Below, one piece after another: positions 15,601-23,812 of a stretch of 64,000 nucleotides of DNA; the first letter of the stretch is position 1; the number at the start of each line of letters is the position of its first letter. The DNA lies in assembly GCA_019750915.1 (NCBI GenBank), contig JAIENY010000007.1:1-64000 (forward strand), written 5' to 3'. The DNA is from Xanthobacteraceae bacterium. GTDB taxonomy: Bacteria; Pseudomonadota; Alphaproteobacteria; Rhizobiales; Xanthobacteraceae. The position numbers and the translations under genes are program-made. The notes below the pieces were generated by a model that was not told the origin of the DNA, ran no database searches, and worked only from the letters and a program-made list of their open reading frames with translations.

Positions 15601-17889
15601 CTGATCCGACCGAATACCAAACTTATATTGCCGGTGAAGGTCGACGGTCTGTCTGCGGGCGAGGATGCCAAAATTGTGGTCGCCGCGGTCGACGTTGGCA
15701 TTCTCAACCTGACCAACTACAAGCCGCCAGCCCCCGACGACTACTATCTCGGCCAGCGTCGTATGACCGCCGAAATCCGCGACCTTTACGGTCAATTGAT
15801 CGACGGCATGCAAGGCACACGCGGGCAAATCCGAACCGGTGGCGACAGCGGCGGACAGGAATTGCAAGGCAGCCCGCCGACGCAGAAGCCGCTGGCGCTT
15901 TATTCAGGGATCGTGACCGTCGGACCGGACGGCAAGGCGCGTGTTGATTTTGACATTCCGGACTTTGCCGGGACCGCACGCGTCATGGTGGTGGCGTGGA
16001 CTGCAACAAAAGTCGGTAAAGCCTCGGCAGATGTGACCATTCGCGATCCCGTGGTGCTGACGGCGACGTTGCCGCGCTTCCTGCTCAATGGCGACCGCAG
16101 TAGCATCAATCTCGATCTCGACAATGTCGAAGGGGCGGCAGGCGATTATGTCCTCAACGTCAAGGCATCTGCGCCCCTGAAGTTGTCGGGCAATCCGGTG
16201 ACCACCGTGCGGCTCGCGGCCAAACAGCGTAGTTCAACATCGGTCGCCGTCGAGGCTGCCAACGGTGCAGGGACGTCTCAGATCGAGATCGAAGTCATGG
16301 GGCCGAACGGTCTTTCGCTCACCCGGCATTATGCGCTCGACATCAAACCGGCCACACAGATCCTGGTTCGCCGCTCGGTCCGAAAGCTCGCGAAGAACGA
16401 GAGCCTGACGCTGACGCAGGACATGTTTGCCGATCTTGTCGAAGGTACGGGCGGAGTACAGATGTCGGTCGGCCTGTCAACCGCGCTTGACGCAGCGACA
16501 ATCCTGCAAGCTCTCGACCGCTATCCGTTCGGCTGTTCCGAGCAGATCACCAGCCGCGCGATGCCGCTGCTCTACGTGAACGATCTCGCCTCGCAGGCGC
16601 ATCTGGCGGATGACACGGCGACAGATCAGCGGATCAAGGACGCGATCGATCGGCTGCTGGCACGTCAGGGATCGAACGGTTCGTTCGGGCTGTGGTCGTC
16701 CGGTGGCGATGATGCATGGCTGGACGCTTATGTGACGGACTTCCTGACCCGCGCGCGGGAAAAGAATTTTGCCGTCCCGGACATTCAGTTCAAGTCGGCG
16801 CTGGATCGCATCCGCAACTCTGTGGTCAACTCCGATGAACCCGAAAAGGACGGCGGACGCAACCTTGCATACGGACTTTACGTGCTGGCGAAAAATGGTG
16901 CCGCACCGATCGGCGACCTTCGTTATCTTTCCGACACCAAATTGGATGCGCTCTCGACGCCAATTGCAAAGGCACAACTCGCTGCGGCGCTTGCCCTTGT
17001 TGGGGACCGGGCACGTTCCGAGCGGGTCTATGCGGCGGCTGTCGATAGCCTCAATCCAACGCCGACCCTTGAATTCGGACGGACAGATTACGGATCGCAA
17101 CTACGCGATGCCGCCGCGCTTATTTCATTGGGCAGCGAAAGCGGTGCGGCGCCTGCGAAGCTTCATCTTGCAGTCGAGCGTGTGGAGACCGCGCGCAACC
17201 TAACGCCTTATACTTCGACGCAGGAAAACGCGTGGCTTGTGCTCGCGTCACGCGCGCTCGCCAGGGAAGCAAACTCGCTGTCACTCACCGTCGATGGGCA
17301 GCCGCTGACAAATTCAATATATCGCAGCTACAAGGTGAGCGATCTTGTGAACAGGTCAATCAAGATCGTGAATACCGGAGAAACTCCAGCTCAGGCGGTG
17401 ATTTCGGTAACGGGAGCGCCAATCGTGCCTGAGCCCGCAGTGTCCAACGGTTTCAAGATCGAGCGCAATTACTTCACACTCGACGGCAATCCGGCCGACC
17501 CGGCAAAGGCCCGGCAGAACGATCGCTTCGCAGTGGTCCTGACTGTCACCGAGATGAGTCCGCAATACGGACACATCATGGTGGCGGACTATCTGCCCGC
17601 GGGTTTCGAGATCGACAATCCCCATTTGGTGTCGTCCGGCGACAGCGGCACCCTGGACTGGATTCAGGACGGAGTTGATCCCGCGCATACCGAATTTCGC
17701 GACGACCGCTTTAACGCAGCGATCGACCGCAACGATAACGACAAGGCGATGTTCACTGTTGCCTACATCGTGCGTGCCGTCTCGCCGGGAAAATATGTGC
17801 TGCCGCAGGCCTATGTCGAAGACATGTACAATCCCTCGCGTTATGGCCGCACAAAGACCGGCGTTATCGAGGTTCAATCTGCAAAATGA
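12664..17889 (+). CDS. yfhM: bacterial alpha-2-macroglobulin
   Basis: This 1741-residue periplasmic protease trap contains a signal peptide (cleavage near TTASA-AD), an N-terminal extension of about 200 residues, a series of MG-type beta domains, a bait region around 1030-1070 and a thioester domain. The thioester motif GCSEQ is intact with Cys at 1291 and Gln at 1294. A protease that cuts the bait region should become covalently trapped. GGAGGAGG precedes the ATG closely. It lacks the lipobox of E. coli YfhM, so it is probably soluble in the periplasm. The stop overlaps the start of pbpC by four bases, the usual pairing for this family. Confidence 0.93.
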   Translation: MMSLLRYAAALSIAAVLAIGTTASAADKAFRRDDLADQAVRLEAQIKTESGSVSKSAPALKADADAAFKRNDFRSGLVLLGQIATVAPQDSSNWLKIARTIFQIKPSDAREKTFLQGRASTAAYLAYQTAADKPSESEALAVLGKSLANQTLWRPALDSLRLSLDLRESADVREQYETMRTDHGFRLLDYSIDSDSASPRGCFVFSEDLAKRTDFTPYVAVAGFDKPALTSEGSQLCVEGLKHGERYTVNLRAGLPSTVRESLAKSAEFNIYVRDRKPFVRFTGRAYVLPRTGQRGVPLVSVNTPAVLVNVFRIGDRNLIDTVIGGNFQRTLSRYELSDLGDTKGVKVWSGEVATEQTLNADVTTAFPVDQAVGDMQPGVYVMTAAPKSPASSDDESGALATQWFIVSDLGLTAFSGNDGIHVFANSLATTDTLPNVEVKLVARNNEILATRKTDSAGHVLFESGLARGEGGLSPALLSVSSAKGDYAFLSLKTDAYDLSDRGVSGREVPAGPDAFVYAERGVYRSNETVYLTALLRDGQSNAVIGTPLTLVVERPDGVEFRRKVLTDQGAGGRSMDLPLNSAVPTGTWHVKAYTDPKGAPVGETTFMVEDYVPDRIEFDINSKAKQIAADVPAELEVSGHFLYGAPASGLSLEGDVLVAPAAIRPGYAGYQFGVADDSSTSNERTPLEDLPQTDDKGNAAVKVSLPKPPSSTQPQEAQIYIRMVETGGRAVERKIVLPVAPSDPMIGVKPLFGDSNVAEGAPAVFDVVFVAPDGRPLTRSHVRYELLKLESRYQWYRQGSSWDFEPVKTTKRVVDGEIEINADRPARVQVTPQPGRYRLDVRSADANGPLTSVQFDVGWYSDGSADTPDLLETSIDKPEYKSGETMTVTSNVRTAGKLTVNVIGDRLLTTQSVDVKEGTTSVKLPIGKDWGTGAYVVTTLRRPMDVDAHRMPGRAIGVKWFGIDKTERTLKVSLTPPDLIRPNTKLILPVKVDGLSAGEDAKIVVAAVDVGILNLTNYKPPAPDDYYLGQRRMTAEIRDLYGQLIDGMQGTRGQIRTGGDSGGQELQGSPPTQKPLALYSGIVTVGPDGKARVDFDIPDFAGTARVMVVAWTATKVGKASADVTIRDPVVLTATLPRFLLNGDRSSINLDLDNVEGAAGDYVLNVKASAPLKLSGNPVTTVRLAAKQRSSTSVAVEAANGAGTSQIEIEVMGPNGLSLTRHYALDIKPATQILVRRSVRKLAKNESLTLTQDMFADLVEGTGGVQMSVGLSTALDAATILQALDRYPFGCSEQITSRAMPLLYVNDLASQAHLADDTATDQRIKDAIDRLLARQGSNGSFGLWSSGGDDAWLDAYVTDFLTRAREKNFAVPDIQFKSALDRIRNSVVNSDEPEKDGGRNLAYGLYVLAKNGAAPIGDLRYLSDTKLDALSTPIAKAQLAAALALVGDRARSERVYAAAVDSLNPTPTLEFGRTDYGSQLRDAAALISLGSESGAAPAKLHLAVERVETARNLTPYTSTQENAWLVLASRALAREANSLSLTVDGQPLTNSIYRSYKVSDLVNRSIKIVNTGETPAQAVISVTGAPIVPEPAVSNGFKIERNYFTLDGNPADPAKARQNDRFAVVLTVTEMSPQYGHIMVADYLPAGFEIDNPHLVSSGDSGTLDWIQDGVDPAHTEFRDDRFNAAIDRNDNDKAMFTVAYIVRAVSPGKYVLPQAYVEDMYNPSRYGRTKTGVIEVQSAK

Positions 17890-20006
17890 CTAACGCCGAG
17901 ACTGCAGGTGGATTGAGCGGCCGCAGACGAAATATCAGAATCGTCCTGATATCGTTTGCGGCAGCCGCTGCCGTGATTCTGGTCGCGGCGTCGGCCTGGG
18001 TCATTTCGCTCGGACCGCTGCCGCTGAGCGACGCGCAACGCGTGTCGACGACTGTCTCCGATCACAAGGGAAGGCTGCTGCGTGCTTATGCGATGCAGGA
18101 TGGCCGCTGGCGTCTTCCAGTGAATGCGAGAAAGGATGTCGATCCTGGGTATGTGAATTTCCTGCTTGGTTATGAGGACCGGCGTTTTGAATCGCACTTT
18201 GGCGTGGATGTACTGGCGTTGGCGCGCGCCGCCTTTCAACTGGCCTCGCGTCACCACATTGTCTCAGGCGGCTCCACCATTACGATGCAGCTTGCACGCC
18301 TGATGGAGCCACGGCGTGAACGTTCGATGTCCGTCAAACTGCGTCAGATCGTTCGTGCCATCCAGATCGAGCGGCAATTCAGCAAGGATCAGATACTCGA
18401 TCTTTATCTTACGCTTGCAACGTTCGGCGGAAATCTCGAAGGCATCCGCGCTGCGTCGCTTGCGTATTTCGGAAAGGAACCCAAACGGCTGACCTTGGGC
18501 GAGGCGGCGGTGCTCGTCGCGCTGCCGCAATCGCCTGAAACGCGCCGTCTCGATCGCTTCCCGGATCGGGCGCGGCAGGCGCGGGATCGCGTACTGACAC
18601 GCATGGTGTGGGAGGGGCGGATTTCAATTGAGGATGCGTCGCGCGCCTACATCGAGCCATTGCCGCGTTCGCGCAGGCCGATGCCACTGCTGGCTCCGCA
18701 CGCGACCGATGAAGCCGTCGCTGCGATGAAGGATGTGTCCACCATTCGTTTGACGCTCGACGCCGGCATTCAGCAAAAATTTGAAGGGCTCGCGCGCGAC
18801 CGGGTGAGTGCGTTCGGGCCATACGTGTCGATTGGAATGCTCGCGGTCGATTATAAATCAGGTGATGTGATCGCACATGTAGGCTCTCCAGATTACTTCA
18901 GCGAGCGGCGCGCGGGGCAGGTCGACATGACGCGCGCGGTGCGTTCGCCCGGCTCGACGCTGAAACCGTTCATCTACGGGATGGCCTTCGAAGACGGCTT
19001 CGTCAATCCTGAAAGCCTGATCGACGACAGACCGGTGCGTTACGGCAATTACGCGCCGCGCAATTTTGATGCCACCTATCAGGGCGCGGTTTCGGTCCGC
19101 CGCGCGTTGCAGCTTTCGCTTAATGTTCCCGCAGTAGCCCTTCTCGACAGGGTGGGTGCAAGCCGATTGTCAGCACGCTTCAGGCAGTCGGGCGCGAGTC
19201 TCGTTTTGCCTGAGAACGAGGTACCGGGTCTTGCCATGGGTCTTGGGGGAGTCGGAATTACCCTGACGGATCTCGTGAAACTCTACGGCGGCCTTGCACG
19301 GCTCGGCACGACGGTGCCGCTGCGCGAAATCGTCAGCGGCGATAACCGCGGCATGGAGACGCGCCGCCTGCTGGATGCCGGCGCTGCCTGGCAAGTCGGT
19401 CAGGTGTTGATTGGAACGCCGCCTCCGGAAAACGCGGTCGCTCACCGGATCGCGTTCAAGACCGGCACGAGCTATGGGTATCGCGACGCATGGTCCGTGG
19501 GATTTGACGGACGTTATGTGATCGGCGTCTGGGTAGGGCGGCCGGATGGAGCTCCGGTTCCGGGCTTGATCGGCCGCGCTGCGGCCGCTCCTGTTTTGTT
19601 CGATGCCTTTGCTCGTACCGGCAAGATGATCGCGCCGCTTCCGAAGGCACCAAAGGACGTTCTGATTGCGACCAACGCCCGATTGCCGTTGCCGCTCCAG
19701 CGGTTCCGTCCCGCGGGCGACTTATTGAAAACCGGCGGGGAACAGGCTCTGCGTATCCAATACCCGCCAAACGGCTCACGGATCGACGTAGCGGCGGCTG
19801 TTCCGACCGAGCGGATACCGCTTCCTATCAAGGTCTCAGGCGGTGTGTTGCCGATGACCATGATGGTTAACGGAGTGGCTGTCGGCGAACTCGACAGCCG
19901 TCGCCAGCGCATGATCGATCCGCCTGGTCCGGGCTTTGCGCGTTTGACGGTCATGGACGCCACTGGCGCTGCGGACACAGTGGTGATCAGAATCCAAAGT
20001 CAGTAG
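17886..20006 (+). CDS. pbpC: penicillin-binding protein 1C (glycosyltransferase/transpeptidase)
   Basis: This 706-residue bifunctional enzyme is anchored by one N-terminal helix (about 18-42). The GT51 glycosyltransferase domain has the catalytic GYEDRRFESHFGVD (Glu97) and GGSTITMQLARLM. The transpeptidase domain has SPGSTLKPF with nucleophile Ser357 and Lys360, and KTGTSYGYRDAW from Lys525. A C-terminal PBP1C-specific beta domain (about 610-706) closes it. It starts inside the last codons of the A2M gene (ATGA). The A2M/PBP1C pair was proposed in the literature to trap invading proteases and repair damaged wall; E. coli PBP1C contributes little to bulk peptidoglycan synthesis. Confidence 0.94.
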   Translation: MTNAETAGGLSGRRRNIRIVLISFAAAAAVILVAASAWVISLGPLPLSDAQRVSTTVSDHKGRLLRAYAMQDGRWRLPVNARKDVDPGYVNFLLGYEDRRFESHFGVDVLALARAAFQLASRHHIVSGGSTITMQLARLMEPRRERSMSVKLRQIVRAIQIERQFSKDQILDLYLTLATFGGNLEGIRAASLAYFGKEPKRLTLGEAAVLVALPQSPETRRLDRFPDRARQARDRVLTRMVWEGRISIEDASRAYIEPLPRSRRPMPLLAPHATDEAVAAMKDVSTIRLTLDAGIQQKFEGLARDRVSAFGPYVSIGMLAVDYKSGDVIAHVGSPDYFSERRAGQVDMTRAVRSPGSTLKPFIYGMAFEDGFVNPESLIDDRPVRYGNYAPRNFDATYQGAVSVRRALQLSLNVPAVALLDRVGASRLSARFRQSGASLVLPENEVPGLAMGLGGVGITLTDLVKLYGGLARLGTTVPLREIVSGDNRGMETRRLLDAGAAWQVGQVLIGTPPPENAVAHRIAFKTGTSYGYRDAWSVGFDGRYVIGVWVGRPDGAPVPGLIGRAAAAPVLFDAFARTGKMIAPLPKAPKDVLIATNARLPLPLQRFRPAGDLLKTGGEQALRIQYPPNGSRIDVAAAVPTERIPLPIKVSGGVLPMTMMVNGVAVGELDSRRQRMIDPPGPGFARLTVMDATGAADTVVIRIQSQ

Positions 20007-20024
20007 CTTATGGTATTGTTGGGC

Positions 20025-20053
20025 CATCGGTTTCATCGTATGCGGAACCGATG
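20025..20053 (+). promoter_or_regulatory. hairpin covering the start codon of the GT39 gene
   Basis: CATCGGTT (20025-20032) and AACCGATG (20046-20053) form a perfect 8-bp stem. The right arm contains both the end of the GGAA ribosome-binding sequence and the ATG at 20051-20053. Folding in mRNA would hide the start from ribosomes. Transcription probably continues from pbpC across this 44-bp gap. Confidence 0.45.
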
Positions 20054-21799
20054 AGCGATACCTACCAGAGGCCGCGATTTGGGATGCCGCGCGAGCCTGC
20101 CGATACCCAGAATCCCGGCCGTATTTTGCAACGGATCGTCGATTTTGTAATCGGCAGCCACCTGAGAGCTGTGGTGTTTTTGGTCATCTGCGGTGCTCTG
20201 TTCTTCCTGCCCGGCTTTTTCAGAATTCCGCCCGTGGATCGCGACGAGGCGCGCTTCGCCCAAGCCAGCAAGCAGATGGTGCAAAACGGCGATCCTGTGG
20301 ACATCCGCTTTCAGGACGAGGTGCGTTACAAGAAGCCGATCGGAATCTATTGGCTGCAATCCGCGTCGGTCAAAACGGCATCTGCTCTCGGCATTCCGCA
20401 CGCGCAGTTGCGTATCTGGGTTTATCGCATTCCCTCGCTGATCGGAGCGATTGGCGCGGTGCTTCTGACTTATTGGACCGCGCTGGCATTCGTCACGCGG
20501 CGCGGCGCTCTTCTCGCAGCGCTGATGATGTGCAGTTGTATCCTGCTCGGCGTCGAAGCACGTCTTGCGAAAACGGATGCCGTGCTGCTGCTGACGACAA
20601 CAGCCGTGATGGGCGCGCTGGCGCGTACATATCTATCATGGCAGCGGGGCGAACAGCAAAGCCGTTCGCCGTGGTTGAACTCAGCGATCTTCTGGACCGC
20701 AGTGGCGGCCAGCATTTTGGTCAAAGGCCCGCTGATTTTAATGTTCGTGGGCCTGACGGTTGTGACGCTTGCAGTGCTCGACCGCTCGGTCGAGTGGATA
20801 TGGCGGCTTAAGCCGCTTGCCGGGATCCCCTGGGCTCTGCTGTTGATTTTGCCGTGGTTCGTCGCAATCTATCTGAGATCCGGCTCGACCTTCTTTAGCG
20901 ACGCGGTCGGCGGCGACATGCTCAGCAAGGTCGCGGGCGGGCGTGAGTCCCATGGCGCGCCGCCCGGTCTCTATTTCCTGCTGTTCTGGGTCACCTTCTG
21001 GCCGGGCTCGGCGCTTGCCATCATGGCGACGCCTGCGATCTGGCGGGCCAAGCGCGAGCCGGGCGCGCAGTTTCTGCTCGCTTGGCTGGTCCCGTCGTGG
21101 ATCGTGTTCGAACTGGTCATCACCAAGCTGCCGCACTATGTGCTGCCGCTCTATCCCGCGATTGCGATCCTGATCATCGGGGCGCTGGAGCGGAACGTGC
21201 TGTCACGCGTACCGTGGATCGCACGCGGCGTCTCCTGGTGGTTCGTGGTGCCGACCTTGTTTTCGGTAGCGCTCGTCGTCGGTGCAATGGTGATTACGAA
21301 GCGTCCGGTTTTCGCAGCGTGGCCGTTTGCAGCCGCAGCGATGATCTTCGGACTGTTCGCCTGGTGGATGTACGACCAACGACATGCGGAGCGCTCGCTT
21401 CTTAATGCGTTTGCCTCGGCGCTGGCATTCGCGTTTTGCGCTTACTCGGTGGTCGTTCCCTCGGTGAAATCATTTTTTCCCGCGGTCCAGATCGCACGTG
21501 CGCTGCGCAGCGTGGAATGCAAGGGTCCGCTCGCTGCCGCAGCGGGTTATCAGGAACCAAGCCTCGTCTTCCTGACGGGTACCGGAACGCTTCTCACCAA
21601 CGGCTCGGGAGCGGCTGATTTTCTCCAGCAGGGAAGCTGCCGTTTTGCGCTGATCGAGGAGCGCGAGGAGCGGCTGTTCGCACAGCGCGCCGAGACCATA
21701 GGGCTCCACTATGCAGTCGTGGCTCGGGTTGACGGCTACAATATCTCCCAGGGCAAGGAGATATCAGTTGCCGTCTTCCGATCTGACTCGGACGAATGA
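20051..21799 (+). CDS. GT39/ArnT-like polyprenyl-phosphate-sugar glycosyltransferase
   Basis: This 582-residue membrane protein has about 12 hydrophobic segments and the family start PPVDRDEARFAQASKQMV, with the catalytic acidic DxDE-type cluster in the first periplasmic loop, followed by YKKPIGIYWLQ. Such enzymes transfer a sugar from undecaprenyl phosphate to lipid A (ArnT), to other LPS sugars (Rgt proteins) or to protein. The C-terminal soluble domain (about 470-580) is typical. With the downstream phosphatase, sugar-phosphate synthase and LAB_N protein it forms a lipid A or envelope decoration cassette. Donor sugar is unknown; galacturonate or mannose would fit known Bradyrhizobium and Rhizobium lipid A. 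Confidence 0.85.
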   Translation: MSDTYQRPRFGMPREPADTQNPGRILQRIVDFVIGSHLRAVVFLVICGALFFLPGFFRIPPVDRDEARFAQASKQMVQNGDPVDIRFQDEVRYKKPIGIYWLQSASVKTASALGIPHAQLRIWVYRIPSLIGAIGAVLLTYWTALAFVTRRGALLAALMMCSCILLGVEARLAKTDAVLLLTTTAVMGALARTYLSWQRGEQQSRSPWLNSAIFWTAVAASILVKGPLILMFVGLTVVTLAVLDRSVEWIWRLKPLAGIPWALLLILPWFVAIYLRSGSTFFSDAVGGDMLSKVAGGRESHGAPPGLYFLLFWVTFWPGSALAIMATPAIWRAKREPGAQFLLAWLVPSWIVFELVITKLPHYVLPLYPAIAILIIGALERNVLSRVPWIARGVSWWFVVPTLFSVALVVGAMVITKRPVFAAWPFAAAAMIFGLFAWWMYDQRHAERSLLNAFASALAFAFCAYSVVVPSVKSFFPAVQIARALRSVECKGPLAAAAGYQEPSLVFLTGTGTLLTNGSGAADFLQQGSCRFALIEEREERLFAQRAETIGLHYAVVARVDGYNISQGKEISVAVFRSDSDE

Positions 21800-21823
21800 T
21801 CGTCCGGTCAACGTGATGGCGTC

Positions 21824-22660
21824 ATGAACTATATCGCGACGATAGCGTCTTTGGCGCGGCAGGGAACTGGCGCAATCTTCCGCCCGCCCACGCACTCGCG
21901 CCGCGCCGATGCGCGACGGCGCCTGGCGCGCCACTGGCTTTGGTCGCTCACCATCGGCGCCACCGCCGTCATCGCGTTGATGATCTTGGTCGATGCCCCC
22001 GAAATCCGCCTCATGCCACCGCGAGGAACGGCCTATCTGTGGCCGGTGCGAATCCTCACCGATTTCGGGAAATCGAGTTACATTCTTTCGTTTTTAGCCG
22101 TTATGGCAATGCTACTGCTTCTTGCCGCGCCTTTGATGGGGCGCGTCGAGAAAATGGCGGCGATCGGCCTGTCGCAGCGGTTTGCATTTCTTTTCCTGGC
22201 CGTCGGTGTGCCTGTCGAGATCGGAGAACTGATCAAGGGCGTCGTTGGCCGTGCGCGCCCCTTTGTGGGTGGCGTGGCCAACCCGTTCAATTATTCACAC
22301 TTCAGTTGGTCCGAGGCCTATGCCAGCTTTCCGTCCGGCCACGCGATTGCGGCCACCGCATTGGCCTTTGGCGTGTCTGTGCTCTGGCCGCGAGCCATTT
22401 TTGCGATGGGTTTATACGCGGCGGCTATTATCGCCACCCGTCTGGTGTTATTGGCCCACCATCCGAGCGATGTCGTGGCAGGGGCCCTCTTGGGAATCCT
22501 CGGAGTCATGTTCGTCCGGTATTGGTACGCCAGCCGTCATCTGCTCTTCCGAATCGGTTCCGTTGGGACCATTCATCCGCTACCGGGGCCTGGTTTTCGG
22601 CATTTGAAGGGGTTGCCGAGGACGCAGCAGCCCCATAAAGAGGGCGCCGAAAACCCATAA
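21824..22660 (+). CDS. PAP2-family membrane phosphatase
   Basis: This 278-residue protein has six likely membrane helices and the three PAP2 catalytic motifs: KGVVGRARP at 138-146, PSGH at 170-173 and RLVLLAHHPSD at 206-216 (nucleophile His212, with Asp216). Such enzymes dephosphorylate lipid phosphates or pyrophosphates on the outer face of the inner membrane; members include the lipid A phosphatases LpxE/LpxF and undecaprenyl-pyrophosphate phosphatases. Between GT39 and polyprenyl-sugar synthase genes, a lipid A phosphatase role is the best inference, since Bradyrhizobium lipid A is reported to lack phosphate and carry sugars instead. The N-terminal 35 residues are basic. Confidence 0.87.
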   Translation: MNYIATIASLARQGTGAIFRPPTHSRRADARRRLARHWLWSLTIGATAVIALMILVDAPEIRLMPPRGTAYLWPVRILTDFGKSSYILSFLAVMAMLLLLAAPLMGRVEKMAAIGLSQRFAFLFLAVGVPVEIGELIKGVVGRARPFVGGVANPFNYSHFSWSEAYASFPSGHAIAATALAFGVSVLWPRAIFAMGLYAAAIIATRLVLLAHHPSDVVAGALLGILGVMFVRYWYASRHLLFRIGSVGTIHPLPGPGFRHLKGLPRTQQPHKEGAENP

Positions 22661-22700
22661 ATCGTCCGACCCAACTTGGGACGATAGAATTGATTGGACG

Positions 22701-23456
22701 ATGAGCGAGACATTGTCAGCCAGTGAGGGCGCCGTTCCTGCGGTGTCGATTGTTGTTCCTGTGCGCAACGAGGCCGAGAACGTCGCGCCTCTGATCGCTG
22801 AGATCGACGCTGCGTTGGCCGGGCGCTGGTCCTATGAAATCATCTATGTGAACGACGGTTCGACCGATGCAACGGGAGACCGGCTGCTCGAATTGATGAA
22901 GACCCGTTCCAATCTTCGGCAAATCCGCCACGCCCAATCGTGTGGTCAATCATCGGCGGTTCGAACCGGTGTTCGCGCCGCGCGGGGCGAGGTTGTTGCC
23001 ACGCTCGATGGAGACGGCCAGAATGATCCGGCGTTTTTGCCTTCGTTGATTTCCGCAATAGAGAGCGGTGGATCGCGGGTTGGGCTGGCAGCCGGGCAAC
23101 GGGTCGGACGACAGGATACCGGATTCAAGAAATTCCAGTCACGCGCGGCGAACGGCATTCGCAATGCGATTCTTAAAGACGGCACGCGCGACACGGGCTG
23201 CGGTCTGAAGGGCTTCCGGCGCGATGTGTTCCTTGCGCTTCCGTATTTCGATGGATTGCACCGGTTTCTCCCGGCGCTGGTGAGGCGTGAAGGTTTCGAG
23301 ATCGTCTATGTTGACGTGAAGGACCGACCGCGCCGCTCCGGCGTTTCGAATTATGGTTTTTTCGACAGACTATGGGTCGGAATCATGGACCTCGCCGGCG
23401 TGTGGTGGCTGATCCGCCGTAAGAAAGCGACACCTGTTGCAACCGAGGTGAAGTGA
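22701..23456 (+). CDS. GT2 polyprenyl-phosphate sugar synthase (DPM1/ArnC-like)
   Basis: A 251-residue GT-A enzyme with the GT2 signature: VSIVVPVRNEAENVAPLI, EIIYVNDGSTDATGD, and ATLDGDGQNDP holding the metal-binding DxD, then the dolichyl-phosphate-mannose-synthase features RQDTGFKKFQSRAAN and DTGCGLKGFRRDV. It lacks the C-terminal membrane hairpin of ArnC-type enzymes; the short hydrophobic end (LWVGIMDLAGVWWLI) may only touch the membrane. It should load a nucleotide sugar onto undecaprenyl or dodecaprenyl phosphate to feed the GT39 enzyme. The stop overlaps the next start by ATGA. Confidence 0.88.
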   Translation: MSETLSASEGAVPAVSIVVPVRNEAENVAPLIAEIDAALAGRWSYEIIYVNDGSTDATGDRLLELMKTRSNLRQIRHAQSCGQSSAVRTGVRAARGEVVATLDGDGQNDPAFLPSLISAIESGGSRVGLAAGQRVGRQDTGFKKFQSRAANGIRNAILKDGTRDTGCGLKGFRRDVFLALPYFDGLHRFLPALVRREGFEIVYVDVKDRPRRSGVSNYGFFDRLWVGIMDLAGVWWLIRRKKATPVATEVK

Positions 23457-23791
23457 TGCTGATCCATTGGGGTCAAGATATCAGCGCATATTTCTACGAT
23501 GTCTTTGTTACGAAATTCGACTTCTGGCTTGCATTCGGACTCATTGCGCAGCTGCTGTTCGGTGCCCGCTTTCTTGTGCAGTGGATTGCCAGCGAGCGTG
23601 CTGGCAAGAGCGTCATTCCGATGGCGTTCTGGTTTTTCTCGGTCGGCGGCGGCCTGCTCACGCTGGTCTACGGCATCGTCCGGCGAGAACCGGTGATCAT
23701 CATCGGACAGGGACTTTCCACGGTCATCTACCTGCGCAATATCATGCTGATCGTGAAAAACCACGCCGCATCACAGGCCCTCGACGAGTAA
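23453..23791 (+). CDS. LAB_N (lipid-A-disaccharide synthase N-terminal-like) membrane protein
   Basis: This 112-residue protein has three hydrophobic segments and matches the LAB_N domain: FWLAFGLIAQLLFGARFLVQ, WIASERAGKSVIPMAFWFFS, then VYGIVRREPVIIIGQGLSTV and YLRNIMLI. These small proteins resemble small multidrug/flippase-like proteins and often follow polyprenyl-phosphate sugar synthases, so a role in flipping or channelling the lipid-linked sugar is plausible but unproven. Despite the name, the LpxB catalytic domain is absent. It overlaps the GT2 gene by four bases and completes the four-gene cassette. The convergent metC gene begins 21 bp beyond. Confidence 0.83.
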   Translation: MMLIHWGQDISAYFYDVFVTKFDFWLAFGLIAQLLFGARFLVQWIASERAGKSVIPMAFWFFSVGGGLLTLVYGIVRREPVIIIGQGLSTVIYLRNIMLIVKNHAASQALDE

Positions 23792-23812
23792 CTGGCTGGA
23801 AATTGGCGGTTC

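Noticed and set aside
23453-23791. Truncated lpxB pseudogene
   Set aside because: The LAB_N domain is a complete, independent small membrane protein family found as a stand-alone gene; there is no sign of a lost catalytic part.
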